Assembly: GCF_040649515.1 (NCBI RefSeq)
Contig: NZ_JBEZFP010000001.1
Location: forward strand, 124,001 to 188,000
From: Yinghuangia elevatio
Lineage (GTDB): Bacteria > Actinomycetota > Actinomycetes > Streptomycetales > Streptomycetaceae
DNA: 64,000 nucleotides
Direction of reading: 5' to 3'
Shown here: in pieces, positions 17,429 to 25,765 of the stretch
Numbering within the stretch: the first letter of the stretch is position 1
How the letters are laid out: every line of letters starts with the position of its first letter
Translations under genes and position numbers: made by a program
Notes under the pieces: generated by a model
Database searches by the model: none
What the model was told of the DNA's origin: nothing
What the model saw: only the letters and a program-made list of their open reading frames with translations

Positions 17429-18154
17429 ATGCACAACGACCAGCACCCTCACCCGTTCCACTACGAGGAACACCGGCGGCAGTTCGAGCGGATCGTCGAC
17501 GACGCGCTGCACCAGGACGACATCGCCAGGGCATTGGCGGAATCGCCGGAGTTGAACGCCGAGCAGTTGCGTACCGCGACGCTCGCCCACGCCGACACGA
17601 TCGCGGCGAAGACCCCGGTCGAGTACCGGCGCCTCGTCGACAGCGAGGAGCGCTCGAACCCCTCGCAAGGCGAGCAGGCCGCAACTCCCTTTGCCGAGAC
17701 GGCCGAAGGCGTCGGGTTCTTCGCGCTGGCCACGTCGATCACCATCATCGTGGCGGCGATTTCGGCGGCGGTGTTCCTGGTGGCCTATTACGTGATCAAG
17801 GCGACCACCGACCACGACAAGGGCGTCGCACCGGTACGCCTGGTCGGGGTGGCCTCCCTGGTGATCGCGCTCGGCGCGGCGGTGCTGGCCGGTCTCGCGA
17901 TGCTGCTGCACGCGGGCCGCAACCGGCGAACTCCCGCCGTGGACACGGAAGTCCGACTGGCCCGCGAGGAGTGGCAGGCAGCCGTACTCCATCGGGGGGT
18001 GCTCCCCTTCATGTCCACCATGCTCGCCGCGGCGGCGGCCGGCACGGACGCACGTGTCATACCGCTCCAGGCACCGCGCAACGGCAGCTCCCGCCGCACG
18101 CGCAAACGCGAGCACGAGCCAGAAGGCGACCAGCCCACCGACGCGGTCCGCTGA
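17429..18154 (+). CDS. Two-pass membrane protein of unknown function
   Basis: I do not recognise the family. The 241-residue protein begins MHNDQHPHPFHYEEHRRQFE, a hydrophilic helical domain (1 to about 90). Two transmembrane segments follow, roughly 95-125 (VGFFALATSITIIVAAISAAV) and 135-162 (VGVASLVIALGAAVLAGLAM). A basic C-terminal tail ends RKREHEPEGDQPTDAVR. The ATG at 17429 follows GGGGGAT at a suitable distance; the frame is open slightly further upstream. It stands alone between a phosphatase and the convergent TfoX-like gene. Confidence 0.7.
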   Translation: MHNDQHPHPFHYEEHRRQFERIVDDALHQDDIARALAESPELNAEQLRTATLAHADTIAAKTPVEYRRLVDSEERSNPSQGEQAATPFAETAEGVGFFALATSITIIVAAISAAVFLVAYYVIKATTDHDKGVAPVRLVGVASLVIALGAAVLAGLAMLLHAGRNRRTPAVDTEVRLAREEWQAAVLHRGVLPFMSTMLAAAAAGTDARVIPLQAPRNGSSRRTRKREHEPEGDQPTDAVR

Positions 18155-18243
18155 TCCGCCCACCCGTCCAGCCGTCCAGCCGCCCGGTCCCGAACCCCCA
18201 ACCCCCGGGCGGCACACGAGCGGTGCCGTGGGAGCGGACTGCG

Positions 18244-18603
18244 TCAGACCGCGGTGTCGCCGAGTGAGTCGACGTACGTTCGGGCTTGGCGGGCCATCTT
18301 CCGCCACAGGGCGAGCGTGGCCGCCTCGTCCGCCTGCGCGGGGAAGGCCACCCACTCGCGCATGGAGCGCGTGCCCATCGTCACGCGTACGGCGGCGCCC
18401 TCGTCGACGAGCAGCCGGGCACGGTCCTCGGGGAGCTTCACGATGAGCCCGCCGTCGTGCCCGAGGAATGCGAAGACCTTGCCGTCGACGCGAAGTCCCG
18501 GGCTGCGGAACATGGTTCCCGTGTCGATGCCGTACTCGTCCTCGAATCCCGCGGCGATCCTGGCGAACAGGTCCTGGTTCGGCTTCTGGCGACGGGGGCT
18601 CAT
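18244..18603 (-). CDS. TfoX/Sxy N-terminal domain protein
   Basis: This 119-residue protein matches the TfoX N-terminal domain: FARIAAGFEDEYGIDTGTMFRSPGLRVDGKVFAFLGHDGGLIVKLPEDRARLLVDEG. In gamma-proteobacteria TfoX regulates competence; actinomycete single-domain versions have no established role. The gene lies 29 bp downstream of the TerD-vWA gene and probably shares its transcript. The ATG at 18603 follows a GAGGAGC-type site. Confidence 0.85.
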   Translation of the reverse strand: MSPRRQKPNQDLFARIAAGFEDEYGIDTGTMFRSPGLRVDGKVFAFLGHDGGLIVKLPEDRARLLVDEGAAVRVTMGTRSMREWVAFPAQADEAATLALWRKMARQARTYVDSLGDTAV

Positions 18604-18632
18604 CGGCTGCTCCTCGGGCAGGGCGTTGCTGT

Positions 18633-20087
18633 TCAGAGGATGCCGGCGGCGCGGGCCGCCTTGATCCAGGACGGGAATTCCGACAGCAGTCGGTCGTACA
18701 ACTCGGCGTCGGAGACTTTGGCTATGTCGTCGACCGCGAAGAAGCCCACGTTGTCGACGCGGCGGCCGGGCATGGTGTCGAAGCGTTCGAGCACCCCGTA
18801 GTTCGCCCGCCCGAGACCCACGAACTGCCAGAAGATCGGCTCCTCGACGGCCGACCGCAGCTCGCTCTCGATCTCGTTGTTGCGGTAGACGCCGCCGTCG
18901 GAGAAGAACAACACGAGGGTGGGGTCCTGGGCCGGGGTCTGGCGGACGTACGTGCGGACGTCGGCGATGACCTTCTGCTCCTCGTTCTGGATGCCGACCA
19001 TGCGCATGTCGACCTGGGCCGCATGCAGCCCCTTCTTGCGCTTGGACGGTCGGCCGAACAGGCTGATCTCCCCGACACGTACGTGGAGCCGCAGCCACTC
19101 GGGGAGTTCGCCCAGCACCAGGTCGGGCAGTCGCGCCGAGTGCGAGGCGAAGGTCCATGCCTGCATCTCGCCGTCGTCGTCCAGCAGCGCGGCGACGGCC
19201 GCCATCCGCTCCACGACGTCCGTGACGATGCCCTTGTCGTACAGCGGACTCATCGAGCCGGAGGCGTCCAGGACCAGGATGACCCGGGCCCGGACCCCTT
19301 CCGCACCGTGCTTGCGGAGGCTGACGGCGACCTGCTCCTTGCGCAGCGAGAGCCGCTTCCGCATGTCGACGGGCAGGCGTTCCTCGCCCTTGGTGAAGCG
19401 GACCTGCGAGCCGGCCGCCGCGGGGGCCGGCTGGGTGGGCAGCGGGGGCGGCAGGATCGCCTGGCCGGGTGCCGGACGGGCGGGCGCGGGTGCAGGCGGC
19501 GGGACAGGGCGCGTGGCCGCCGGCGGCGGGACAGGGCGCGTGGCCGCGGGCGGCGGATCGTCGACGCTGATCCCGAAGTCGGTTGCCAGTCCCGCGAGTC
19601 CGGACGCGTACCCCTGCCCGACCGCGCGGAACTTCCACTGCCCGCCGCGCCGGTACAACTCGCCGCTGACGAACGCGGTCTCCGTCGTCGCCGCCATCTC
19701 GAACCGGGCGAGTTCGGCCTGCGTCCCGGCCTCGAAGAGGCGCAGCACCAGCCCGGCCATCTGGCCGAAGGTCCCGCCGTCCGCCGACGCGCACAACACG
19801 ATCCGCTCGATGCCCGGTTCGACCTTCGCGAGGTTCACCTCGACCGCGTCCCACGCCGCGTCGCCCGCCGTCTGCTTGCCGAGGTGCCGTACCGCGCCCG
19901 AGGCGTGCCGCGGTTGGTTGTAGAAGACGAAGTCGTCGTCGTCACGCACCCGTTCGGCCGCGGTCAACAGCAGCGCCGACGCGTCGGCATCCGGCGTGCC
20001 CGGCCGCGTGGTCCACGCCAGCACGGCGTGCACCGCCGACGCGGCGACCGGAATGTTCGTGCCCTTGCCCATGGAAGTCGCAGTCAC
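18633..20087 (-). CDS. TerD-domain / von Willebrand factor A fusion protein (copy 1)
   Basis: This 484-residue protein has an N-terminal TerD-like calcium-binding domain (1 to about 165, with DDDDFVFYNQP and GELYRRGGQWKFRAVGQGY), a Pro/Ala-rich linker containing a tandem 27-bp duplication (PPPAATRPV twice), and a C-terminal vWA-type domain with MIDAS-like DASGSM and FFSDGGVYRNNEI. Such proteins belong to the tellurite and stress-resistance network. The GTG at 20087 (VTATSMGKG) or the ATG five codons on could be the start. It is divergent from the ArsR-fusion gene, followed by the TfoX-like gene, and has a close paralogue at 36932-38479. Confidence 0.88.
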   Translation of the reverse strand: MTATSMGKGTNIPVAASAVHAVLAWTTRPGTPDADASALLLTAAERVRDDDDFVFYNQPRHASGAVRHLGKQTAGDAAWDAVEVNLAKVEPGIERIVLCASADGGTFGQMAGLVLRLFEAGTQAELARFEMAATTETAFVSGELYRRGGQWKFRAVGQGYASGLAGLATDFGISVDDPPPAATRPVPPPAATRPVPPPAPAPARPAPGQAILPPPLPTQPAPAAAGSQVRFTKGEERLPVDMRKRLSLRKEQVAVSLRKHGAEGVRARVILVLDASGSMSPLYDKGIVTDVVERMAAVAALLDDDGEMQAWTFASHSARLPDLVLGELPEWLRLHVRVGEISLFGRPSKRKKGLHAAQVDMRMVGIQNEEQKVIADVRTYVRQTPAQDPTLVLFFSDGGVYRNNEIESELRSAVEEPIFWQFVGLGRANYGVLERFDTMPGRRVDNVGFFAVDDIAKVSDAELYDRLLSEFPSWIKAARAAGIL

Positions 20088-20165
20088 ACAGCCAGTGTGC
20101 CGACGAATCCGGCGTGCGGCAGGAGTCGGCGACCCGGGCACGGACCGGACAGCCCAAGATATTCC

Positions 20166-20201
20166 TTGACACGAATATTCGTATTGAAGAATACTTGAGG
20201 C
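20166..20201 (+). promoter_or_regulatory. Promoter with overlapping operator of the ArsR-AHSA1 gene
   Basis: TTGACA (20166-20171) and GAATAC (20189-20194) are spaced by 17 bp. The spacer is filled by the palindrome ACGAATATTCGT (20171-20182) and the inverted repeat GTATT-GAAG-AATAC (20181-20194). The transcription start should fall at about 20201, so the mRNA of the gene starting at 20202 is probably leaderless. This layout fits autorepression by the ArsR domain. Confidence 0.75.
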
Positions 20202-21059
20202 ATGGACGCACTCCTCACCGCACTGGCCGACCCGGCCCGCTGGCGGCTCGTGACCCTGCTGGCCGAGCGCCCCCGCCCGGTCGGCGTTCTCGCGCAGCTC
20301 GCCGACGCGCGGCAGCCGCAGACGACCAAGCACCTCCAGACCCTTGAGCGGGCCGGCGTCGTCACGTCCCAGCGCACCGGGCAGCGGCGCATCTACGCGC
20401 TGCAACCGGGCCCCCTGCGGGAGCTGGCGGAAGCCCTCGGGCGGTTGGCCGACACTGCGGACCAGGCGGAGGGCTCGCGGGCGACGTACGAGCGCTACGG
20501 GCTCGGCCTCGACGCGGAGCGTCGCGCGGCGGACCGGGCGGGGTGGGCCGACGACCGCTCGTTCCGGTTCCGGCGGTCACTGCCGGGCACCCCGGAGGCG
20601 GTCTGGCGGCACCTGACGGAGGCCGCGCTGCTGGCCCGTTGGTGGACACCGGACGACCTGCGCGTCTCGGAGATCGTCTTCGAGGCACGGCCGGGCGGGC
20701 GGATCGTCCAGGAGTACCGCGACGCCGAGGACGACGGGACCGACCTGGTCGCCGGGCGGGCGGAGGGCACCGTCGACGAGGTACGCCCCGCCGAGCACCT
20801 CGCGTACCGGCTCTCCCCGCTGCTCCCCGACGGGAGCACCGCCTTCACCGCCCACCTCGACCTGCACCTGCGGCCGACCGGCACCGGCACGGAACTCGAC
20901 GTGCACTTCGGGATCAGCGACAGCGCGGTCGAATCCGCGGACTTCGTCGCGGGCATCGAGATCGGCTACGGCCAGAGCCTCGACAACCTCGCGGCGGTCC
21001 TTGCCGCAGAGACGGCCGAAGCGCACCACGGCAACACCGACAAAGGGAGTTTGAAATGA
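20202..21059 (+). CDS. ArsR-type regulator fused to an AHSA1/SRPBCC domain
   Basis: This 285-residue protein has an N-terminal winged-helix ArsR domain (1 to about 80: LADPARWRLVTLLAERP, QPQTTKHLQTLERAGVV) and a C-terminal AHSA1-type START-like ligand-binding domain (about 115-280: RRSLPGTPEAVWRHLTEAALLARWWTPDDLRV). The fusion suggests a repressor that senses a small hydrophobic molecule through its own SRPBCC pocket. Its TGA overlaps the ATG of the reductase gene that follows (ATGA). No metal-binding cysteines of classical ArsR are present. Confidence 0.9.
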   Translation: MDALLTALADPARWRLVTLLAERPRPVGVLAQLADARQPQTTKHLQTLERAGVVTSQRTGQRRIYALQPGPLRELAEALGRLADTADQAEGSRATYERYGLGLDAERRAADRAGWADDRSFRFRRSLPGTPEAVWRHLTEAALLARWWTPDDLRVSEIVFEARPGGRIVQEYRDAEDDGTDLVAGRAEGTVDEVRPAEHLAYRLSPLLPDGSTAFTAHLDLHLRPTGTGTELDVHFGISDSAVESADFVAGIEIGYGQSLDNLAAVLAAETAEAHHGNTDKGSLK

Positions 21060-21655
21060 CCCAGCAGAGCACCGGCCGCCGCGTCGTCACCAACATGTCG
21101 CTCTCCATCGACGGCCGCTACGCCAAGACCGACCCCTTGGACATGAGCTGGGTGATGCCGTACGCCGTCACCGACGTCGCCCGCGACCACCTGGCCAGCC
21201 TGTGGGAGCCGGCCACGACCGCACTCCTCGGGCGGGTCAACGCCGAAGGCTTCCTCGGCTTCTGGCCCACCGTGATCGGGGCGGAGGGCGCGGACCCGCG
21301 TGACGAGGCCTTCGCGAAGTGGCTCGTCGACACGGACAAGGTCGTCATGTCGTCGACGCTCGACGAGGCACCGTGGGAGCGCACCACGATCGTCGACCGC
21401 CCCACCGCCGATGCGGTGGCGGACCTCAAGGCGACCGAGGGCGGCGACATCCTCGTGCTCTCCAGCGCAAGCGTCATCAAGGACCTGCTGGCCGCGGACC
21501 TGGTCGACCGCCTGGCGCTCACCGTCTTCCCGATCGTCCTGGGCACCGGCCCCCGACTGTTCGAGGACGGGCTGCCCGCGGGCGAGTGGGAACTGACCCG
21601 TGAAGCCGCCGGTGCGCACGGCACGTTGGCCCTCGCCTACGACCGGGTGCGGTGA
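21056..21655 (+). CDS. Dihydrofolate reductase / RibD C-terminal-like reductase
   Basis: This 199-residue protein belongs to the RibD-C/DHFR-like family of NADPH reductases. It has MSLSIDGRYA at the N-terminus, LLGRVNAEGFLGFWP, DKVVMSSTLDEAPWERTTIV and the cofactor-binding GGDILVLSSASVIKDLLAADLVDRL. The ATG overlaps the preceding stop by 4 bp and follows AAAGGGAG. Such reductases are often paired with ArsR-AHSA1 regulators; the substrate is unknown. Confidence 0.85.
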   Translation: MTQQSTGRRVVTNMSLSIDGRYAKTDPLDMSWVMPYAVTDVARDHLASLWEPATTALLGRVNAEGFLGFWPTVIGAEGADPRDEAFAKWLVDTDKVVMSSTLDEAPWERTTIVDRPTADAVADLKATEGGDILVLSSASVIKDLLAADLVDRLALTVFPIVLGTGPRLFEDGLPAGEWELTREAAGAHGTLALAYDRVR

Positions 21656-21695
21656 CCGCTCGGGCGGGACCGCGCAACTGCTAACGTCCGAGCGC

Positions 21696-22082
21696 GTGAA
21701 CGACAGAGTGTATGTGGGCAACGCGGGCAAGGATGCGGCACTGGACCGGGGTTGGCTCCTCGGGCACTTCAAGGACGTCGACGACCCCCGTCACAGCAAG
21801 GACGTTGAGATCAAGTGGGGCGTCCACCCACCTGGCGACGAGCGGGCGCAGTGGGTAGAGGGCGAGGCGCGTACCGCCCTACTCGTGCTGATCAGCGGCC
21901 GCTTCCACGTACAACTCCCGGGCCGCACCGTGGTCCTGGAGCAGCAGGGCGACTACGTCGTATGGGGCCGCGGTGTCGACCACTCGTGGTTCGCCGAGGA
22001 AGAGTCGGTGGTACTGACGGTGCGATGGCCCTCCCTCCCCGGCTACGCGGTCCCCCGACCCGAGACGCCGTCCCGTATCTGA
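21696..22082 (+). CDS. Small cupin-fold protein
   Basis: This 128-residue protein has a beta-barrel cupin pattern: LVLISGRFHVQLPGRTVVLEQQGDYVVWGRGVDHSWFAEEESVVLTVRWPS. The GDYVVWGRGVDHSW segment holds a histidine typical of cupin metal sites. The GTG at 21696 has no Shine-Dalgarno, but a TAACGT -10-like hexamer (21682-21687) lies just upstream, hinting at a leaderless mRNA. It begins 40 bp after the reductase. Function unknown. Confidence 0.75.
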   Translation: MNDRVYVGNAGKDAALDRGWLLGHFKDVDDPRHSKDVEIKWGVHPPGDERAQWVEGEARTALLVLISGRFHVQLPGRTVVLEQQGDYVVWGRGVDHSWFAEEESVVLTVRWPSLPGYAVPRPETPSRI

Positions 22083-22150
22083 CCACACCGGGCGGTGCCC
22101 TCATCTGTAGCCGAGTCCGCTGGGCGCCGTGCGGTGAACACGACGCGTTC

Positions 22151-22195
22151 GGGCGCCGTGGCCGGGGGCTGGTTGCCTCTTCGGACACGGCGCCC
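22151..22195. terminator. Hairpin between the convergent cupin and thiC genes
   Basis: Ten-base arms GGGCGCCGTG (22151-22160) and CACGGCGCCC (22186-22195) enclose a 25-base loop. It lies between two convergent genes and could terminate both. No T run. Confidence 0.5.
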
Positions 22196-22215
22196 TGTCG
22201 GCGCGTCTGCGCCGG

Positions 22216-23982
22216 TCAGTCGGCGGCGAGGGGGAGGTAGACCCTGCCTCCTTGGGCGGCGAACTCAGCGGACTTGGCCTGCATTCCGGCCAAAGCCTCC
22301 GCGTCGTAGGCGCTGTCGACGGCGGACGAACCGTCGCCGTGTTCGTCGCGGATCTGCCGGGAGATCTTCATCGAACAGAACTTCGGACCGCACATGGAGC
22401 AGAAGTGCGCGGTCTTGGCGGGCGCCGCCGGGAGCGTCTCGTCGTGGAACGCCCTTGCCGTGTCCGGGTCGAGGGCCAGGTCGAACTGGTCCTGCCAGCG
22501 GAACTCGAAGCGGGCGTCGGAGAGCGCGTCGTCCCACTCGTGCGCGGTCGGGTGGCCCTTGGCCAGATCCGCGGCGTGCGCGGCGATCTTGTACGCGATC
22601 ACGCCCGCCTTCACGTCGTCCCGGTCCGGCAGCCCCAGGTGTTCCTTCGGCGTGACGTAGCAGAGCATCGCGGTGCCCCACATGCCGATCATGGCGGCGC
22701 CGATCGCGGACGTGATGTGGTCGTACCCGGGCGCGATGTCCGTGGTGAGCGGGCCGAGCGTGTAGAACGGCGCCTCGTCGCAGATCTCCTGCTGGAGGTC
22801 GATGTTCTCCTTGATCTTGTGCATGGGCACGTGGCCCGGCCCCTCGATCATCACCTGCACGTCCATCTCGCGGGCGATGCGGCCGAGTTCGCCGAGCGTG
22901 GTCAGCTCGGCGAACTGCGCCTCGTCGTTCGCGTCGTACGTGCTGCCGGGGCGCAGGCCGTCGCCGAGCGAGTAGGTGATGTCGTACTGCCGCAGGATCT
23001 CGGTCAGTTCACGGAAGTTGGTGTAGAGGAAGTTCTCCTCGTGGTGCGCGAGGCACCACGCCGCCATGATCGAGCCGCCGCGCGACACGATGCCGGTCTT
23101 GCGGCGCGCGGTGAGCGGCACGTACCGCAGCAGTACGCCCGCGTGCACGGTCATGTAGTCGACGCCCTGCTCGGCCTGTTCGATCACGGTGTCGCGGTAG
23201 AGCTCCCAGGTCAGCGCCTCGGGCTTGCCGTTGACCTTTTCGAGCGCCTGGTAGAGCGGCACGGTGCCGATCGGGACGGGCGAGTTGCGGACGATCCACT
23301 CGCGCGTGGTGTGGATGTCGTCGCCGGTCGAGAGGTCCATGACCGTGTCGGCGCCCCACCGGATCGCCCACACCAGCTTGTCCGTCTCCTCCTCGATCGA
23401 GGAAGTGACGGCGGAATTGCCGATGTTGGCGTTCACCTTCACCAGGAAGTCCTTGCCGATGATCATCGGCTCGATCTCCGGGTGGTTGACGTTGGCGGGC
23501 AGCACCGCCTTGCCGGACGCGATGGCGTCCCGGACGGCCTCGGCCGGCAGGCCTTCGCGAATCGCCACGTACTCCATTTCGGGCGTGATCTCGCCGCGGC
23601 GGGCGTACGCGAGTTGGGTGACCGCCTTGCCGCCGACCGCCCGGCGGGGGCGGACGACCTCGGTGCCGGGCAGCACGCCGAGGGCGGCGATGCGGCCGTC
23701 GTACCGCTCGGTGTCGCCGCGCTCGTCGATCCACGCGTCGCGGATGGCGGGGAGGCCGCGCCGTACGTCGACCTCGTAGGCGGGATCGGTGTACGGGCCG
23801 GAGGTGTCGTAAAGGCGCACCGTCGAGTCGTTGGTCAGGTGCACCGTGCGGACGGGAACGCGCAGGTCGTCACGCGATCCGATGAGGTACTGCTTGTGGT
23901 GCGCGGGCGAGATGGCACCCGTGGTGACGGCGCCCGTGGTCGTGGCACGGGCAGGCTGGGACGCGTTGTGCGTCGACGACAT
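22216..23982 (-). CDS. thiC: Phosphomethylpyrimidine synthase ThiC
   Basis: This 588-residue radical-SAM enzyme rearranges aminoimidazole ribotide to hydroxymethylpyrimidine phosphate for thiamine synthesis. It has EYVAIREGLP, NANIGNSAVTSSIEEE, MTVHAGVLLRYVP, SRGGSIMAAWCLAHH and EGPGHVPMHKI. The C-terminal iron-sulfur motif CSMCGPKFC supplies C528, C531 and C536. Length and order match actinomycete ThiC. The ATG follows GGGAGC at the 3' end of a TPP riboswitch, so it is shut off when thiamine diphosphate is plentiful. A second TPP riboswitch in this window controls a pyrimidine permease. Confidence 0.98.
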   Translation of the reverse strand: MSSTHNASQPARATTTGAVTTGAISPAHHKQYLIGSRDDLRVPVRTVHLTNDSTVRLYDTSGPYTDPAYEVDVRRGLPAIRDAWIDERGDTERYDGRIAALGVLPGTEVVRPRRAVGGKAVTQLAYARRGEITPEMEYVAIREGLPAEAVRDAIASGKAVLPANVNHPEIEPMIIGKDFLVKVNANIGNSAVTSSIEEETDKLVWAIRWGADTVMDLSTGDDIHTTREWIVRNSPVPIGTVPLYQALEKVNGKPEALTWELYRDTVIEQAEQGVDYMTVHAGVLLRYVPLTARRKTGIVSRGGSIMAAWCLAHHEENFLYTNFRELTEILRQYDITYSLGDGLRPGSTYDANDEAQFAELTTLGELGRIAREMDVQVMIEGPGHVPMHKIKENIDLQQEICDEAPFYTLGPLTTDIAPGYDHITSAIGAAMIGMWGTAMLCYVTPKEHLGLPDRDDVKAGVIAYKIAAHAADLAKGHPTAHEWDDALSDARFEFRWQDQFDLALDPDTARAFHDETLPAAPAKTAHFCSMCGPKFCSMKISRQIRDEHGDGSSAVDSAYDAEALAGMQAKSAEFAAQGGRVYLPLAAD

Positions 23983-23986
23983 TGAA

Positions 23987-24072
23987 AGCTCCCTACGCCG
24001 GCATTACCCGGTCAGGTTCTGCGGTCGGCGCGGCGTCAACGCCCTCTCAGCCCGGTGCCCCGAGCTCCCGCG
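23987..24072 (-). promoter_or_regulatory. TPP riboswitch (thi box) of thiC
   Basis: Read on the minus strand, the leader contains GGGCTGAGAGGG, AACCTGACCGGGTAATGCC and GGCGTAGGGA, the diagnostic TPP aptamer blocks in order. It ends within the ribosome binding region of thiC, so it most likely works by hiding the start site. Confidence 0.96.
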
Positions 24073-24169
24073 TGTATCTGTCGACACATACCCTCGCACA
24101 CGCCCGCCCGCCGCGACCAGAGGGAGATCCGCACAGCGTTCGGGGCCGTCCCGGCCGGACAATGGGCGC

Positions 24170-24370
24170 ATGGTCGGCTTGCGGGGCAAGGTGACGGGGC
24201 GCATCGGCCCCGGTCTGGTGGGCGAAGTCATGGTCCGCGTGCGCGGCGGATCGGAGGCTTTTCTGGCGTACCCGGTGACCCCGGGCGAGAGCTTCGAACC
24301 GGGGCAGTTGGTGACCGTCGTCGAATACCAGGCACCCCGCACGGTGTACGTCCAGTCCGCCTTCGGCTGA
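24170..24370 (+). CDS. Small NfeD-like / OB-fold hypothetical protein
   Basis: This 66-residue protein reads MVGLRGKVTGRIGPGLVGEV and continues with a beta-rich pattern ending APRTVYVQSAFG. It resembles a small OB-like or NfeD C-terminal domain found alone in streptomycetes. The ATG at 24170 has no clear Shine-Dalgarno; GACAAT lies just upstream, so the mRNA may be leaderless. It is divergent from thiC. Function unknown. Confidence 0.6.
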   Translation: MVGLRGKVTGRIGPGLVGEVMVRVRGGSEAFLAYPVTPGESFEPGQLVTVVEYQAPRTVYVQSAFG

Positions 24371-24408
24371 CCCGCGCCCCGATTCCTCGTTGCGGGGTTG
24401 AAAGAGCG

Positions 24409-24600
24409 GTGACCGCCAATCTGGTCTGGCGTAAGTCGTCCTACTCGTCAACGGCCGACAACGGCCGCGTCGAGGTCCCTTCGCTCGCCCGGCATGCAGG
24501 TGTCCGCGACAGCAAGGATCGCTGTCGCGGACACCTTTCGCTCTCCCCCTGTGCCTGGGGGCACTTCCTCGAATCCGTCAGATCGTCGCCGTGTCGATGA
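24409..24600 (+). CDS. DUF397-like small protein, possibly degenerate
   Basis: The 63-residue product begins VTANLVWRKSSYSSTADNGR and contains VRDSKD, the two landmarks of DUF397, but the usual CVEVA motif is NGRVEV. The ORF is crossed by a perfect 16-bp inverted repeat (24498-24536) followed by TTT, which looks like a terminator. The 3' end overlaps the convergent alcohol dehydrogenase by 23 bp. DUF397 proteins normally sit beside a Scr1-type XRE regulator; none is adjacent. It may be a solitary remnant. Confidence 0.5.
   Translation: MTANLVWRKSSYSSTADNGRVEVPSLARHAGVRDSKDRCRGHLSLSPCAWGHFLESVRSSPCR
24498..24539 (+). terminator. Perfect 16-bp hairpin inside the DUF397-like ORF
   Basis: Arms AGGTGTCCGCGACAGC (24498-24513) and GCTGTCGCGGACACCT (24521-24536) flank a 7-base loop and are followed by TTT. 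The left arm encodes the GVRDS motif of DUF397. It could terminate transcripts from the left. Confidence 0.6.
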
Positions 24601-25630
24601 CGAAGCGGTAGCGGACGTCCGAGGCGAGTACGCGGTCGTACGCCTCGTTGATCCGGTCGGCGGAGATGACCTCGATCTCCGCGCCGAGCCCGTGCTCCGC
24701 GCAGAAGTCCAGCATCTCCTGGGTCTCCGGGATGCCGCCGACCATCGAGCCCGCCAGCGTCTTGTCGCCGCCGATGATCGAGAACAGGTTGATCGGCGTC
24801 GGCTCGGACGGCGCACCGACGTTCACCATCGTGCCGCGCGTCTTCAGCAGCCCCAGGTACGCGTCGAAGTCCATGTTCGCCGAGACGGTGCTGACGATCA
24901 GGTCGAACGTCCCCGCGAGCTTCTCGAACGTCTCCGGGTCACCCGTCGCGTGGTAATGCGTCGCACCGAGCTTCAGGCCGTCGTCCTTCTTCCGCAGCGA
25001 CTGGCTGAGCACCGTGACCTCGGCGCCCATCGCGGCCGCGATCTTGACGCCCATGTGACCGAGGCCGCCGAGACCGACGATCGCGACCTTCTTGCCCGGC
25101 CCGGCGCCCCAGCGCTTGAGCGGCGAGTACAGCGTGATGCCCGCGCACAGCAGCGGCGCGGCCGCCTCCAGGCTGATGCCCTCCGGGATCTTCAGCGCGA
25201 AGTCCTCGGTGACGACGATGTGCGTGCTGTAGCCGCCGTACGTCGGCTCCCCGTCCGGGCCGATCGGGTACGTCCCGGTCGCACCGTTCAGGCAGAACTG
25301 CTCAAGCCCCTCGACGCAGTTCTCGCAGGTCCCGCAGGAGTCCACGAAGCAGCCGACGCCCACGCGGTCGCCGACCTGGTGCCGCGTCACGCCGGCGCCG
25401 ACCGCCGCGACGAGGCCCGCGATCTCGTGGCCCGGCACCATCGGGAAGGGGGCCTCGCCCCACTCCTCCTTCACCTGGTGGATGTCCGAGTGACAGATCC
25501 CGCAGTACTTGATCTCGATCAGGATGTCCCGCTCGCCCAGCGCGCGGCGCGGGATGGTCACGCGCTCCAGCGGAGCCTTTGCGGCGGGGGCGGCGTACGC
25601 GGCGACAGTGGTGGTGTCGGTCGTGCTCAT
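24578..25630 (-). CDS. Zinc-dependent NAD(P)-alcohol dehydrogenase (cinnamyl/AdhP-like)
   Basis: This 350-residue medium-chain dehydrogenase binds catalytic zinc through C43 (KYCGICHSDIH), H68 and E69 (PGHE), and structural zinc through C99, C102, C105 and C113. The Rossmann motif GLGGLGHMG follows. It is closest in appearance to the YahK/cinnamyl-alcohol dehydrogenase group that reduces broad aldehydes with NADPH. The ATG at 25630 (MSTTDTTTVAAY) gives the normal N-terminus; the frame opens further upstream but does not look coding. It is monocistronic. Confidence 0.92.
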   Translation of the reverse strand: MSTTDTTTVAAYAAPAAKAPLERVTIPRRALGERDILIEIKYCGICHSDIHQVKEEWGEAPFPMVPGHEIAGLVAAVGAGVTRHQVGDRVGVGCFVDSCGTCENCVEGLEQFCLNGATGTYPIGPDGEPTYGGYSTHIVVTEDFALKIPEGISLEAAAPLLCAGITLYSPLKRWGAGPGKKVAIVGLGGLGHMGVKIAAAMGAEVTVLSQSLRKKDDGLKLGATHYHATGDPETFEKLAGTFDLIVSTVSANMDFDAYLGLLKTRGTMVNVGAPSEPTPINLFSIIGGDKTLAGSMVGGIPETQEMLDFCAEHGLGAEIEVISADRINEAYDRVLASDVRYRFVIDTATI

Positions 25631-25765
25631 GGAGGGGATGTCTCCGGTTCTGTCGGGGTCGTTGGTCCTACTGTTCAAAAGCCTGCCGCTCCCCGGAGGT
25701 TCGGCCCAGGGCCCTGTTGGGCCCGGTACCGGTCGAACCACCCTGCGCGGGCCGCCCGTTGGGTG

